DNA of 64,000 nt from contig NZ_CP031455.1 of NCBI RefSeq assembly GCF_003391135.1, positions 1,736,001 to 1,800,000 of the forward strand, read 5' to 3'. This stretch comes from Streptoverticillium olivoreticuli subsp. olivoreticuli (lineage in GTDB: Bacteria; Actinomycetota; Actinomycetes; Streptomycetales; Streptomycetaceae). Positions 1-9,561 of this stretch are shown in pieces. The stretch's first letter is position 1; each line of letters starts with the position of its first letter. Below the pieces are notes generated by a model. That model was given only the letters and a program-made list of their open reading frames with translations, ran no database searches and had not been told where the DNA came from. The translations under genes and the position numbers were made by a program.

Positions 1-3000
1 GCCCGCAGACTGAGTGGGTTCGCAGCCGGGGATACGGATGCCTCCACAGCCGAGGTGGGCTGGTCACTGGCCACGTCACGCTCGGTGTTCGAACACCGGG
101 CCGTGGTCGTGAGCCATGACCGTGCCCAGGCCGTCGCCGGGCTGCAGGCACTGGCGTCGGGCGAGGCTTCGCCGGATGTGGTGTCCGGGGTGGCCGGTGA
201 CACGGGTCCGGGCCCGGTGTTGGTGTTCCCGGGACAGGGGTCGCAGTGGGCGGGCATGGGTGCCCAACTGCTCGATGAATCACCGGTGTTCGCTGCCCGG
301 ATCGCCGAGTGCGAGCAGGCTCTTTCCCCCTACGTCGACTGGTCCCTGACAGAAGTGCTGCGCGGGGACGGCAGTGAACTGTCGCGGGTGGAGGTCGTCC
401 AGCCCGTCCTGTGGGCGGTGATGGTCTCCCTTGCCGCCGTATGGGCCGACTACGGCATCACCCCCGCCGCCGTGGTCGGCCACTCACAGGGCGAAATGGC
501 CGCCGCCTGCGTCGCCGGAGCCCTGTCCCTGGAGGACGCGGCACGGATCGTCGCCGTACGCAGCGACGCCCTCCGACAGCTCGCCGGACACGGCGCCATG
601 GCCTCCCTCGGAACCAGCGCCGAGCAGGCCACCGAGCTCATCGACAACCGGCCAGGAGTGGGCATCGCCGGCATCAACAGCCCCGCATCGACGGTGATTT
701 CCGGCCCGCCCGAGCAGGTCGCCGCAGTGGTCACGGACGCCGAGGCACGCGGGCTTCGCGCCCGCGTCATCGACGTGGACTACGCCTCCCACGGACCCCA
801 GGTCGACGAGATCACCGACCAGCTCACCGAGCGACTCAGCGGTATCCAGCCGGTGGACACCGACGTGGCGTTCTACTCCACCGTCACCGCCGGGCGCCTG
901 GAGACCACCGGCCTGGACACGGGTTACTGGGTGACGAATCTGCGTCAGCCGGTCCGCTTCGCCGACACCATCGAAACCCTCCTCGCCGACGGCTACCGCA
1001 TCTTCATCGAGGCCAGCCCCCACCCCGTCCTCAACCTCGGCATACAAGAAACCATCGACCAGTCCGGCACCACAGCCACCACCATCCCCACCCTCCGACG
1101 AGACCACGGCAACCACACCCAACTCACCCACTCCGCCGCCCAGGCCTACACCGCCGGAGCGGAAGTAAACTGGCAGCGCTGGTTCCCCACCGAACCCACC
1201 CCCCACACCATCGACCTCCCCACCTACGCCTTCCAACACCAGCACTACTGGGTGGAGCCGCCCGCGGCGGCGCCCACGACGGGCGGTGGCCACGATCCGG
1301 TCGAGGCCCAGGTGTGGCAAGCGATCGAGGACTTGGACATCGAGGCGCTCGCCAGCAGTCTGGAGATCGAGGGCCAGTCGGAGACGATCGGTGCGCTGGA
1401 GCCCGCGCTGCCGGCCCTGTCGGCCTGGCGGCGGAGACACCGGGAGCAGATCACGATCGACTCCTGGCGCTACCACGTCACGTGGAAGCACCTGGCCGAC
1501 GCGGCGGCACCGGAGCTGAGCGGGACCTGGCTCCTGCTCGTTCCCGCCGCACACGCCGATCACCCCGCCGTCCTCGCGACCGCGCAGACACTGACCGCCC
1601 ATGGCGCCGAGGCGCGGCGTCACGTGGTCGATGCACGTGCCGTGGAACGTGAGGGGTTCGCCCAGGAGCTGCGCGCGCTGATGGATGGAGACTCATACGC
1701 CGGGATCGTCAATCTGTTGGCGCTGGACGAGGAACCACACCCCCAGCACCCAGCAGTACCCGCCGGACTCGCCGCAACCACCACACTCATCCAGGCCCTC
1801 ACCACCAACGGAACCACAACCCCCCTCCACACCCTCACCCAAGGCGCCGTCTCCACCAGCACCACCGACCCCCTCACACACCCCGTCCAAGCCCACATCT
1901 GGGGCCTGGGACGCGTCGCCGCACTCGAACACCCCCACCTATGGGCCGGCCTCACCGACCTCCCCACCCACATCGACCACCACACCCTCACCCGCCTCGC
2001 CACCACCCTCACCACCCCACACCACGAAGACCAAACCGCCATCCGCCCCACCGGCACCCACGCCCGCCGCCTCACCCACGCACCAACCACCACCACCCCA
2101 ACCCACAACAACACCCACTGGCAACCCACAGGCACCACCCTCATCACCGGCGGCACCGGCGGCATCGGCGCCGTCCTCGCCCGCTGGCTCGCCCACCAAG
2201 GCGCACCCCACCTCCACCTCACCAGCCGACGCGGACCACACGCACCCGGCGCCCAGGAACTCACCGACGAACTCACCCAACTCGGCACCACCATCACCAT
2301 CACCGCCTGCGACGTCAGCAACCCACACCAACTCCAGAACCTCCTCGACAACATCCCCGACCAACACCCCCTCACCACCGTCATCCACGCCGCGGGAGTG
2401 CCGAACTACATCGCGCTGAACGACCTCTCGGCGCCGGAGCTGGACGCAGTGCTTCAGCCGAAGGCGCGTGCCGCTCTCAATCTGCATGAGATGACGCGGG
2501 ATTCGGACCTCACGGCCTTCGTGATGTTCTCCTCCGGCGCCGGAGTATGGGGCAGCGGCCAGCAGGGCGCCTACGGCGCGGCCAACCACTTCCTCGACGC
2601 CCTCGCCGAACACCGCCGCTCCCAAGGGCTCCCCGCCACCTCCATCGCCTGGGGACCCTGGGCCGAAGCCGGGATGGCGGCCGATGAGGCCGCTCTGGCC
2701 TTCTTCAGCCGTTTCGGTCTGCACCCGCTCAGCCCTGAGCTGTGCGTCAAGGCGCTGCACCAGGCGCTGAGTTCGGGTGAGACCACGCTGACCGTGGCGA
2801 ACTTCGACTGGTCCCGGTTCACCCCGACATTCACCGCGCAGCGGCCCAGTCCACTGCTCGGGGACCTGCCCGAGAACCGGCGGGTGAATGCCCCGGTGCC
2901 GCAGGAGGCCGTGGAGGGGACGTCGCTGCACCAGGAGCTGACCGGGGCGAAGCCCGCTCAGCAGCGACAGTTGCTGCTGCAGCACGTGCGCTCCCAGGCG

Positions 3001-6000
3001 GCGGCGACGCTGGGGCACTCGGATGTCGACGCCGTGCCGGCGGCGAAGCCGTTCCAGGAGCTCGGCTTCGACTCCCTGACCGCGGTGGAGCTGCGGAACA
3101 GGCTCAACAAGAGCACGGGCCTCACCCTGCCGACCACGGTGGTCTTCGACCACCCCACGCCCGAGGCCCTCACGGACGTCCTCCAGGCCGAGCTGTCCGG
3201 TGGGGCGACACCCGCCGACGCGGTGCCGGTGGCCACCGCTGCCGCCGGAGACGAGCCGATCGCGATCGTCGGCATGGCCTGCCGGTACCCGGGCGGCGTG
3301 CGCTCCGCCGAGGAGCTGTGGGACCTGGTCATGGCCCGCAGGGACGCCATGGGCGACTTCCCCGACGACCGGGGCTGGGACCTGGAGGCGCTGTACGACC
3401 CGGATCCGGAGAGCCGCGGGACGAGCTATGTGCGCGAGGGTGGATTCCTTTACGACGCGGGGGACTTCGACGCCGCGTTCTTCGGCATCAGCCCGCGCGA
3501 GGCCATCGCCATGGACCCGCAGCAGCGGCTGCTCCTGGAGACCGCCTGGGAGGCGTTCGAACACGCGGGCATCAACCGCGAGGCCCTCAAGGGCAGCAAC
3601 GCCGGGGTGTTCACCGGCCTGACCATCTTCGACTACCTGGCGCTCGTCGGTGAGCGCCCCACCGAGGTGGAGGGGTACATCGGCACCGGCAACCTCGGCT
3701 GTGTCGCCTCGGGCCGCGTGTCGTACGTACTGGGTCTCGAAGGCCCGGCGATGACGCTCGACACCGGGTGCTCGTCGTCCCTCGTGGCGATCCACCAGGC
3801 GGCCAACGCGTTGCGCCAGGGCGAGTGCTCACTGGCGCTCGCCGGTGGCGCGACGGTGATGGCGACGCCGGGTGCGTTCGTGGAGTTCTCCCTGCAGCGG
3901 GGCCTCGCCTCGGACGGGCGGTGCAAGCCGTTCGCCGCCGCGGCCGACGGCACCGGCTGGGCCGAGGGTGTCGGTCTCGTGGTCCTGGAGCGGCTCTCCG
4001 AGGCGCGGCGCAACGGCCACAAGATCCTCGCCGTCATTCGCGGTTCTGCCGTCAACCAGGACGGCACGAGCAACGGCCTCACGGCGCCCAACGGGCAGGC
4101 GCAGCAGCGGGTGATCCGGCAGGCCCTCGCCAACGCCCGGCTTTCCGCCGAGGACGTCGACGTGGTGGAGGCACACGGCACCGGCACCACACTCGGCGAC
4201 CCCATCGAGGCCGGGGCACTCCTCGCCACATACGGCAAGGACCGGCCCGAGGACCGGCCGCTGTGGCTCGGATCGATCAAGTCGAACATCGGCCACGCCC
4301 AGGCGTCGGCCGGTGTCGCCGGTGTGATCAAGATGGTGAAGGCCCTGGAGCACGAGCAGCTGCCCGCCTCGATCCACATCGACGCGCCCACGCCGCACGT
4401 GAACTGGGACGGCGGCGGAGTGCGGCTCCTCGCCGAGCCGGTGAAGTGGTCGCGTGGCGAACGCCCGCGCCGGGCCGGGGTGTCCGCCTTCGGCATCTCG
4501 GGGACGAACGCGCACGTGATCCTGGAGCAGGCCCCGGACGTACCGGAGCCGGTGGGCGCGCCCTCGTCCGACTCTCCGGCCGGGGTGGTGCCGTGGGTCG
4601 TCTCGGCGCGTGACGAGAAGGCGCTGCGGGCGCAGGCCGGTGTCCTTGCCGCCCGGCTGGCCACCGATCCCCGGCCGGCGTCACCCGTCGATGTGGGGTG
4701 GTCGCTGGTCAAGAGCCGGTCGGTGTTCGAGCACCGGGCGGTCGTCCTCGGGCAGGACCGGGAGGCGCTGACTGCCGGGCTGGGGGCGTTGGCGTCGGGT
4801 GAGGCGTCGCCGGATGTGGTGTCCGGGGTGGCCGGTTCCTCCGGTGCCGGTCCCGTGCTGGTCTTTCCCGGGCAGGGGTCGCAGTGGGCGGGCATGGGTG
4901 CCCAACTGCTCGATGAGTCACCGGTGTTCGCTGCCCGTATTGCCGAGTGTGAGCAGGCTCTTTCCCCCTACGTCGGCTGGTCGCTGACGGAGGTGCTGCG
5001 CGGGGACGGCGGTGAGCTGTCGCGGGTGGAGGTGGTCCAGCCTGTTCTGTGGGCGGTGATGGTCTCCCTTGCCGCCGTGTGGGCCGACTACGGCATCACC
5101 CCCGCCGCCGTGGTCGGCCACTCACAGGGCGAGATGGCCGCCGCGTGCGTGGCCGGGGCCCTGTCGCTGGAGGATGCGGCGCGGATCGTCGCCGTACGCA
5201 GCGACGCCCTCCGGCAGCTCGCCGGACACGGCGCCATGGCCTCCCTCGGAACCAGCGCCGAGCAGGCCGCCGAGTTGATCGGTGACCGGCCGGACGTGGG
5301 AGTGGCCGCCATCAACGGCCCCTCCTCCACCGTGATCTCAGGCTCGCCCGAGCACGTCGCCGCGGTCGTCGCCGACGCCGCGGCACGCGGCCTTCGCGCC
5401 CGCGTCATCGACGTGGACTACGCCTCCCACTCACCCCAGGTCGACGAGATCACCGACCAACTCACCGAGCGCCTGACCGGCATCCGGCCAATGAACACCG
5501 ACATCGCGTTCTACTCCACCGTCACCGCCGGAAACCTCGACGACACCAGCACCCTCGACACCGACTACTGGATCACCAACCTGCGCCACCCCGTCCGCTT
5601 CGCCGACACCATCAAAGCCCTGCTCACCGACGGCTACCGCATCTTCATCGAAGCCGCCCCCCACCCCGTCCTCAACCTCGGCATGGAGGAAACCATCGAG
5701 CAGGCGGACATACCCGCCACCGTGATACCCACCCTGCGCCGCGACCACGGCGACACCACCCAGCTCACCCACGCCGCCGCCCAGGCCCACACCGCCGGAG
5801 CGGACGTCGACTGGACGGGCTGGTTCCCGGCCGTTCCGCTGCCCCGGGTGGTGGATCTGCCGACGTACGCCTTCCAGCGGGAGCGGTACTGGCTGGAGGG
5901 GCGCCGGGGTCTCGCCGGGGACCCGTCGGGGCTCGGGCTCGCCTCGGCGGGGCATCCGCTGCTCGGGGCCTCCGTGGGGCTCGCCGACGGCGGCAGCCAT

Positions 6001-9000
6001 TTGCTGACCGGCCGGATCTCGCCGCGGGACCAGGCGTGGCTGGCCGAGCACCGGGTCATGGACACCGTGCTGCTGCCCGGTTCGGCCTTCGTGGAGCTCG
6101 CCCTGCAGGCCGCCGTGCGCACCGGCTGCGAGGAGTTGGCGGAGCTCGCGCTGCACACGCCGCTCGCCTTCGGGGACGGGGGCGCGGTCGACCTGCAGGT
6201 GTCGGTCGGCGCCGTCGACGGGGACGGACGGCGCGCCGTGTCCGTCCACTCCCGGCCCACGAGCGACGGCGAGGAGGAGGCCGCGTGGACCAAGCACGCC
6301 GCGGGTGTGCTCGCTCCCGCCGGCCCGGACGCGTCGGACGCGGCCCTCGGCGGGGCCTGGCCGCCGCCCGGCGCCACGCCGGTCTCCAGCCGTGATCCCT
6401 ACGGCGACCTCGCCTCGTACGGCTATGAATTCGGGCCCGCGTCGCAGGGGCTCGTGGCCGCCTGGAAACAGGGCGAGGACATCTTCGCCGAGGTGGCACT
6501 GCCCGAGACGGAGAGCGGCGGGGCCGGGCGGTACCAAGTGCATCCGGTGCTGCTCGACTCCGCGTTGCACGCGCTGATCCTGGACGCGGTCACATCGTCC
6601 GCGGACACGGACCAGGTGCTCCTTCCGTTCTCCTGGAGCGGGCTGCGGGTGCACGCGGCGGGCGCGGACGCTCTGCGGATCCGTATCGCCCGTACGGCAC
6701 CGGACCAGCTGTCCCTGACGGCCGTGGACACCGGCGGCGCGCCGGTCCTGACGCTGGATGCGCTCACGGTGCGGCCCGTGGCGGCTCACCGGATCGCGGG
6801 TGCACGGGCCGTGGACCGCGACGCGCTGTTCCGGCTCGACTGGCCGCAGCTCGACCGGGCGCGGGCGGGCGCGGAGGGCGGCGGCGGTTCCGTGCGGCCC
6901 GCTCTTGTCGCGCCGGCCGGGGACCCGCTGGCCGCGGACCTCGCCGGTGTGCTGCCCGGGACTCCCGTGCGGGACACCTTCGGCGCGCTGCGGGCGGAGG
7001 TGGCCGAAGGGGCCGAGGCGCCCGATGTCGTACTCGCCGTGTGTGTCACGCCCGAGGAAGGTGCGTACGACGCGGCCGAGTACGCACGGCTGGGTTCCGT
7101 CGCGCTGCTGTCCCTGCTCAAGGAGTGGGTCACCGACTCCGCGTTCGAGGCGAGCCGCCTGGTCGTCGTCACCCAAGGTGCGGTCGCCGCCCTCCCGGGC
7201 GAGGGGGTCGGCGATCTGCCCGGCGCGTCGCTGTGGGGTCTGGTGCGCAGCGCGCAGACCGAGAACCCTGGCCGCCTGACGCTGCTCGACATCGACGACC
7301 TGGCTGCATCCCTTGAGGCGGTGCCGGACGCGCTGGCGTCCGGTGAGCCGGAACTGGCGCTGCGCGACGGGCGGATGCACGTGCCGCGGCTCGTACGTGA
7401 CGACGCCTCCGGGCGCCTCGCGCCGCCGGTCGGTTCCGCCATGTGGCGGCTGGCGGCGGGGGACGGGGGGCGGCCGGCCCTCGTCGACGCCCCCGAGGCC
7501 GGTCGGGACCTGGCGGCGCACGAGGTGCGGGTGGCCCTGCGCGCGGCCGCGCCGGACCCGGCCGCGCTCGCCGCTCCCACGCCCGCGGTCGAGGGTGCCG
7601 GTGTGGTGACGGAGGTGGGCGCCGCGGTCGGCGCCGTGGCGGTGGGCGACCGGGTGCTCGGGCTGTTCGAGGCGGTGGGGCCGGTGGCCGTCGCCGAGGA
7701 GCGGCTGCTCGCACCGGTGCCGTCCGGCTGGAGCTGGACGCAGGCGGCCGGATCCGTGGGCGCCTTCGTGGCCGCGTACCACGCGCTGTCGGACGTGGCG
7801 GCGCTGCGCGACGGTGCGCCGCTCCTCGTCGAGGAGGAGACGGGCGCCGTCGGGTGGGCCGCGCTGCAGCTGGCCCGGCACTGGCAGGTGGACGCCGGCG
7901 GCGGTGCGCTCGCGCGCGGGAGGGGCCGTGAGCACTCCCCCGCCGTGGTCCTGGCGGTCCAGGACGGTGCGCTGGTGGTCCGGCGGGAGGGCGGCGCGGA
8001 CCGGATCGTCGAGCCCGCCACGCCCGACCGCGTACGTGACGTGCTCGCCGCATGGGCGGAGCTGGGTGCGCGAGGTCTCCTGGAGCCTCTCGGCGTCAGC
8101 GTGTGGGACATCCGGCGGGCGCCCGAGGCGCTGGGCGCCCCGTCCCCCGGGACACACCCGCCGGTGTTCACGCTGCCCGTCGCGTTCGACCCCGACGGCA
8201 CCGTTCTGATCACCGGTGGCACCGGCGCCCTGGGCTCCTTGACGGCCCGTCATCTCGTCGGTCGCCATGGGGCGCGGAATCTGCTCCTGTCCAGCAGGCG
8301 TGGCGCCGAGGCGCCCGGTGCGCTGGAGCTCGCGGCCGAACTGGCCGCGCTGGGCGCGCACATCACCTTCGCCGCCTGCGACCCGGGCGACCGGGACGCG
8401 GCCGCGGACCTGCTGGCGTCGGTGCCGGAGGCGCATCCGCTGACCGCTGTCTTCCACTGCGCGGGCACCGTGAGCGACGCGGTGGTCCAGAACCTCACGG
8501 CCGACCAGGTCGAGGAGGTGATGCGGGTGAAGGCGGACGCGGCCTGGAACCTGCACGAGCTGACCGCGGACGCGGACCTGTCGGCGTTCGTCCTCTACTC
8601 CTCGGTGGCCGGGCTGCTCGGCGGCGCCGGGCAGGCCGGTTACACGGCCGCCAACGCCTTCCTCGACGGGCTGGCCCGGCACCGCCAGGGCAGCGGGGCC
8701 GCCGCGCTTTCCCTGGCCTGGGGCTACTGGCAGTTGACGGACGGGATGTCGGGGCGCCTGAGCGACGCCGACCGGGCGCGGCACGCCGCCGCCGGTGTGG
8801 TCGGGCTCGACGCCGACGAGGGCCTCGCCCTTCTGGACGCCGCGTGGAGCAGCGGTCTGCCGCTGCTCGCGCCGGTCCGCCTGGACCTGGCCCGGATGCG
8901 CAGGCAGGCGCGGAGTCACTCCGCCGCCCCGACGCTGCTGCGGGATCTGGTGCGGGGCGGCGCGGGCAAGGCCGCCGGCGGCTCGGTGGGGGCGTCCGCG

Positions 9001-9561
9001 CTCCGCAAGTCGCTGGGCGCGCTGCCCGCGGCGGAGCGGGAGCGGGCGCTGCTCGACCTGGTGTGCTCGCACGTCGCGGCGGTCCTCGGGTACGACGCGG
9101 CCACGCCCGTCAATGCCGCGCAGGGGCTGCGGGAGCTGGGCTTCGACTCCCTGACCGCCGTGGAGCTGCGCAACCGGCTCTCCGCGGCCACCGGCCTGAA
9201 GCTGCCCGCGACATTCGTCTTCGACCACCCGGATCCGACGGCGCTCGCCCACCGGTTGGGGCTGGAACTGGCGCCCCAGGAGGCGGATCCGCTCGCGGGT
9301 GTCCTGGAGGAGTTCGAGCGCCTGGAGTCGACGCTGCTCGCGGTCTCCTCGCGGGACGGCACGGCACGGTCCGAGCTGGCCGGGCGGCTGCGCGCCACGC
9401 TGTCCCGCCTCGACGTGCCGGACGGCGCGGCCGAGGACGCCGCGGTGACCGCCCGCATCCAGGACGCGTCGATCGACGAGATCTTCGCGTTCATCGACCG
9501 GGATCTCGGCAAGGACACCGGCGACGGACGCAACGGCCAGGCAGTGGAAGGACAGCGATGA
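1..9561 (+). CDS. monAVIII: Bimodular type I PKS, MonAVIII-like (modules 11-12), 5' end outside window
   Basis: The frame is open from base 1, so the N-terminus and first KS lie to the left; 3186 codons are visible. Domains by window codon: methylmalonyl AT (active Ser162 in GHSQGE, YASH 261-264), A-type KR (cofactor motif about 715, Trp in the GVWGS motif, Tyr858), ACP (Ser1025); then KS (Cys1257, in TGCSSS), methylmalonyl AT (Ser1708, YASH 1807-1810), DH (His2017), degenerate ER (about 2480-2730), KR (about 2737, Tyr2881), ACP (Ser3050), and a C-terminal docking-type tail. Adding a KS plus docking helix would give about 3740 residues, close to my recollection of MonAVIII. In monensin these modules set C5-OH/C4-Me and C3-O/C2-Me. 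The last DH and ER must then be silent, which their sequences support: HxxxGxxxxP has Asp for Gly, and the ER lacks its core. There is no thioesterase. The stop overlaps the next ATG. Confidence 0.85.
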   Translation, partial: ARRLSGFAAGDTDASTAEVGWSLATSRSVFEHRAVVVSHDRAQAVAGLQALASGEASPDVVSGVAGDTGPGPVLVFPGQGSQWAGMGAQLLDESPVFAARIAECEQALSPYVDWSLTEVLRGDGSELSRVEVVQPVLWAVMVSLAAVWADYGITPAAVVGHSQGEMAAACVAGALSLEDAARIVAVRSDALRQLAGHGAMASLGTSAEQATELIDNRPGVGIAGINSPASTVISGPPEQVAAVVTDAEARGLRARVIDVDYASHGPQVDEITDQLTERLSGIQPVDTDVAFYSTVTAGRLETTGLDTGYWVTNLRQPVRFADTIETLLADGYRIFIEASPHPVLNLGIQETIDQSGTTATTIPTLRRDHGNHTQLTHSAAQAYTAGAEVNWQRWFPTEPTPHTIDLPTYAFQHQHYWVEPPAAAPTTGGGHDPVEAQVWQAIEDLDIEALASSLEIEGQSETIGALEPALPALSAWRRRHREQITIDSWRYHVTWKHLADAAAPELSGTWLLLVPAAHADHPAVLATAQTLTAHGAEARRHVVDARAVEREGFAQELRALMDGDSYAGIVNLLALDEEPHPQHPAVPAGLAATTTLIQALTTNGTTTPLHTLTQGAVSTSTTDPLTHPVQAHIWGLGRVAALEHPHLWAGLTDLPTHIDHHTLTRLATTLTTPHHEDQTAIRPTGTHARRLTHAPTTTTPTHNNTHWQPTGTTLITGGTGGIGAVLARWLAHQGAPHLHLTSRRGPHAPGAQELTDELTQLGTTITITACDVSNPHQLQNLLDNIPDQHPLTTVIHAAGVPNYIALNDLSAPELDAVLQPKARAALNLHEMTRDSDLTAFVMFSSGAGVWGSGQQGAYGAANHFLDALAEHRRSQGLPATSIAWGPWAEAGMAADEAALAFFSRFGLHPLSPELCVKALHQALSSGETTLTVANFDWSRFTPTFTAQRPSPLLGDLPENRRVNAPVPQEAVEGTSLHQELTGAKPAQQRQLLLQHVRSQAAATLGHSDVDAVPAAKPFQELGFDSLTAVELRNRLNKSTGLTLPTTVVFDHPTPEALTDVLQAELSGGATPADAVPVATAAAGDEPIAIVGMACRYPGGVRSAEELWDLVMARRDAMGDFPDDRGWDLEALYDPDPESRGTSYVREGGFLYDAGDFDAAFFGISPREAIAMDPQQRLLLETAWEAFEHAGINREALKGSNAGVFTGLTIFDYLALVGERPTEVEGYIGTGNLGCVASGRVSYVLGLEGPAMTLDTGCSSSLVAIHQAANALRQGECSLALAGGATVMATPGAFVEFSLQRGLASDGRCKPFAAAADGTGWAEGVGLVVLERLSEARRNGHKILAVIRGSAVNQDGTSNGLTAPNGQAQQRVIRQALANARLSAEDVDVVEAHGTGTTLGDPIEAGALLATYGKDRPEDRPLWLGSIKSNIGHAQASAGVAGVIKMVKALEHEQLPASIHIDAPTPHVNWDGGGVRLLAEPVKWSRGERPRRAGVSAFGISGTNAHVILEQAPDVPEPVGAPSSDSPAGVVPWVVSARDEKALRAQAGVLAARLATDPRPASPVDVGWSLVKSRSVFEHRAVVLGQDREALTAGLGALASGEASPDVVSGVAGSSGAGPVLVFPGQGSQWAGMGAQLLDESPVFAARIAECEQALSPYVGWSLTEVLRGDGGELSRVEVVQPVLWAVMVSLAAVWADYGITPAAVVGHSQGEMAAACVAGALSLEDAARIVAVRSDALRQLAGHGAMASLGTSAEQAAELIGDRPDVGVAAINGPSSTVISGSPEHVAAVVADAAARGLRARVIDVDYASHSPQVDEITDQLTERLTGIRPMNTDIAFYSTVTAGNLDDTSTLDTDYWITNLRHPVRFADTIKALLTDGYRIFIEAAPHPVLNLGMEETIEQADIPATVIPTLRRDHGDTTQLTHAAAQAHTAGADVDWTGWFPAVPLPRVVDLPTYAFQRERYWLEGRRGLAGDPSGLGLASAGHPLLGASVGLADGGSHLLTGRISPRDQAWLAEHRVMDTVLLPGSAFVELALQAAVRTGCEELAELALHTPLAFGDGGAVDLQVSVGAVDGDGRRAVSVHSRPTSDGEEEAAWTKHAAGVLAPAGPDASDAALGGAWPPPGATPVSSRDPYGDLASYGYEFGPASQGLVAAWKQGEDIFAEVALPETESGGAGRYQVHPVLLDSALHALILDAVTSSADTDQVLLPFSWSGLRVHAAGADALRIRIARTAPDQLSLTAVDTGGAPVLTLDALTVRPVAAHRIAGARAVDRDALFRLDWPQLDRARAGAEGGGGSVRPALVAPAGDPLAADLAGVLPGTPVRDTFGALRAEVAEGAEAPDVVLAVCVTPEEGAYDAAEYARLGSVALLSLLKEWVTDSAFEASRLVVVTQGAVAALPGEGVGDLPGASLWGLVRSAQTENPGRLTLLDIDDLAASLEAVPDALASGEPELALRDGRMHVPRLVRDDASGRLAPPVGSAMWRLAAGDGGRPALVDAPEAGRDLAAHEVRVALRAAAPDPAALAAPTPAVEGAGVVTEVGAAVGAVAVGDRVLGLFEAVGPVAVAEERLLAPVPSGWSWTQAAGSVGAFVAAYHALSDVAALRDGAPLLVEEETGAVGWAALQLARHWQVDAGGGALARGRGREHSPAVVLAVQDGALVVRREGGADRIVEPATPDRVRDVLAAWAELGARGLLEPLGVSVWDIRRAPEALGAPSPGTHPPVFTLPVAFDPDGTVLITGGTGALGSLTARHLVGRHGARNLLLSSRRGAEAPGALELAAELAALGAHITFAACDPGDRDAAADLLASVPEAHPLTAVFHCAGTVSDAVVQNLTADQVEEVMRVKADAAWNLHELTADADLSAFVLYSSVAGLLGGAGQAGYTAANAFLDGLARHRQGSGAAALSLAWGYWQLTDGMSGRLSDADRARHAAAGVVGLDADEGLALLDAAWSSGLPLLAPVRLDLARMRRQARSHSAAPTLLRDLVRGGAGKAAGGSVGASALRKSLGALPAAERERALLDLVCSHVAAVLGYDAATPVNAAQGLRELGFDSLTAVELRNRLSAATGLKLPATFVFDHPDPTALAHRLGLELAPQEADPLAGVLEEFERLESTLLAVSSRDGTARSELAGRLRATLSRLDVPDGAAEDAAVTARIQDASIDEIFAFIDRDLGKDTGDGRNGQAVEGQR
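1736..2395 (+). other. Compositionally distinct KR patch in module 11
   Basis: Within the first KR of the plus-strand PKS the coding strand becomes very rich in CAC/ACC/CCC and poor in G, encoding an unusually His/Thr/Pro-rich stretch, for example TTTTPTHNNTHW. It begins near EEPHPQHP and ends abruptly at HAAGV. The KR motifs inside it stay intact. It looks like a segment acquired from another PKS. Confidence 0.7.
4693..5898 (+). repeat. 1206-bp inverted repeat, copy A (last-module AT)
   Basis: Covers the KS-AT linker end, whole AT and post-AT linker of the last module. It pairs base for base, without gaps by my reading, with the reverse complement of 44545-45750. The encoded proteins differ at about nine of 402 residues, mostly in the second half. 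Confidence 0.85.
7435..8180 (+). other. Degenerate enoylreductase remnant in the last PKS module
   Basis: Between DH and KR of the second module there is an ER-sized but eroded segment. It keeps MWRL at the front, an EGAG motif near 7588 and the GDRVLGLFE strand. It lacks the NFRDVL-LGM substrate-binding stretch of the other four ERs. Its cofactor loop reads EETGAVGWAA instead of [11 protein letters not shown], and the segment after the loop is much shorter and unlike an ER. I infer no ER activity, consistent with a C3 oxygen surviving in monensin-type products. Confidence 0.8.
9546..9551 (+). promoter_or_regulatory. Ribosome binding site for monBI-like gene
   Basis: GGAAGG lies six bases before the ATG at 9558, inside the end of the PKS gene. 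Together with the ATGA stop/start overlap it fixes the start and suggests translational coupling. Confidence 0.6.

Noticed and set aside
1736..2395. Simple-sequence or CRISPR-like array because of repeated CAC/ACC codons
   Set aside because: There are no regular repeats or spacers. The frame is continuous and encodes a KR with intact cofactor and catalytic motifs.
7435..8180. A functional ER making the last module fully reducing
   Set aside because: The substrate-binding stretch and the cofactor glycine motif are missing.
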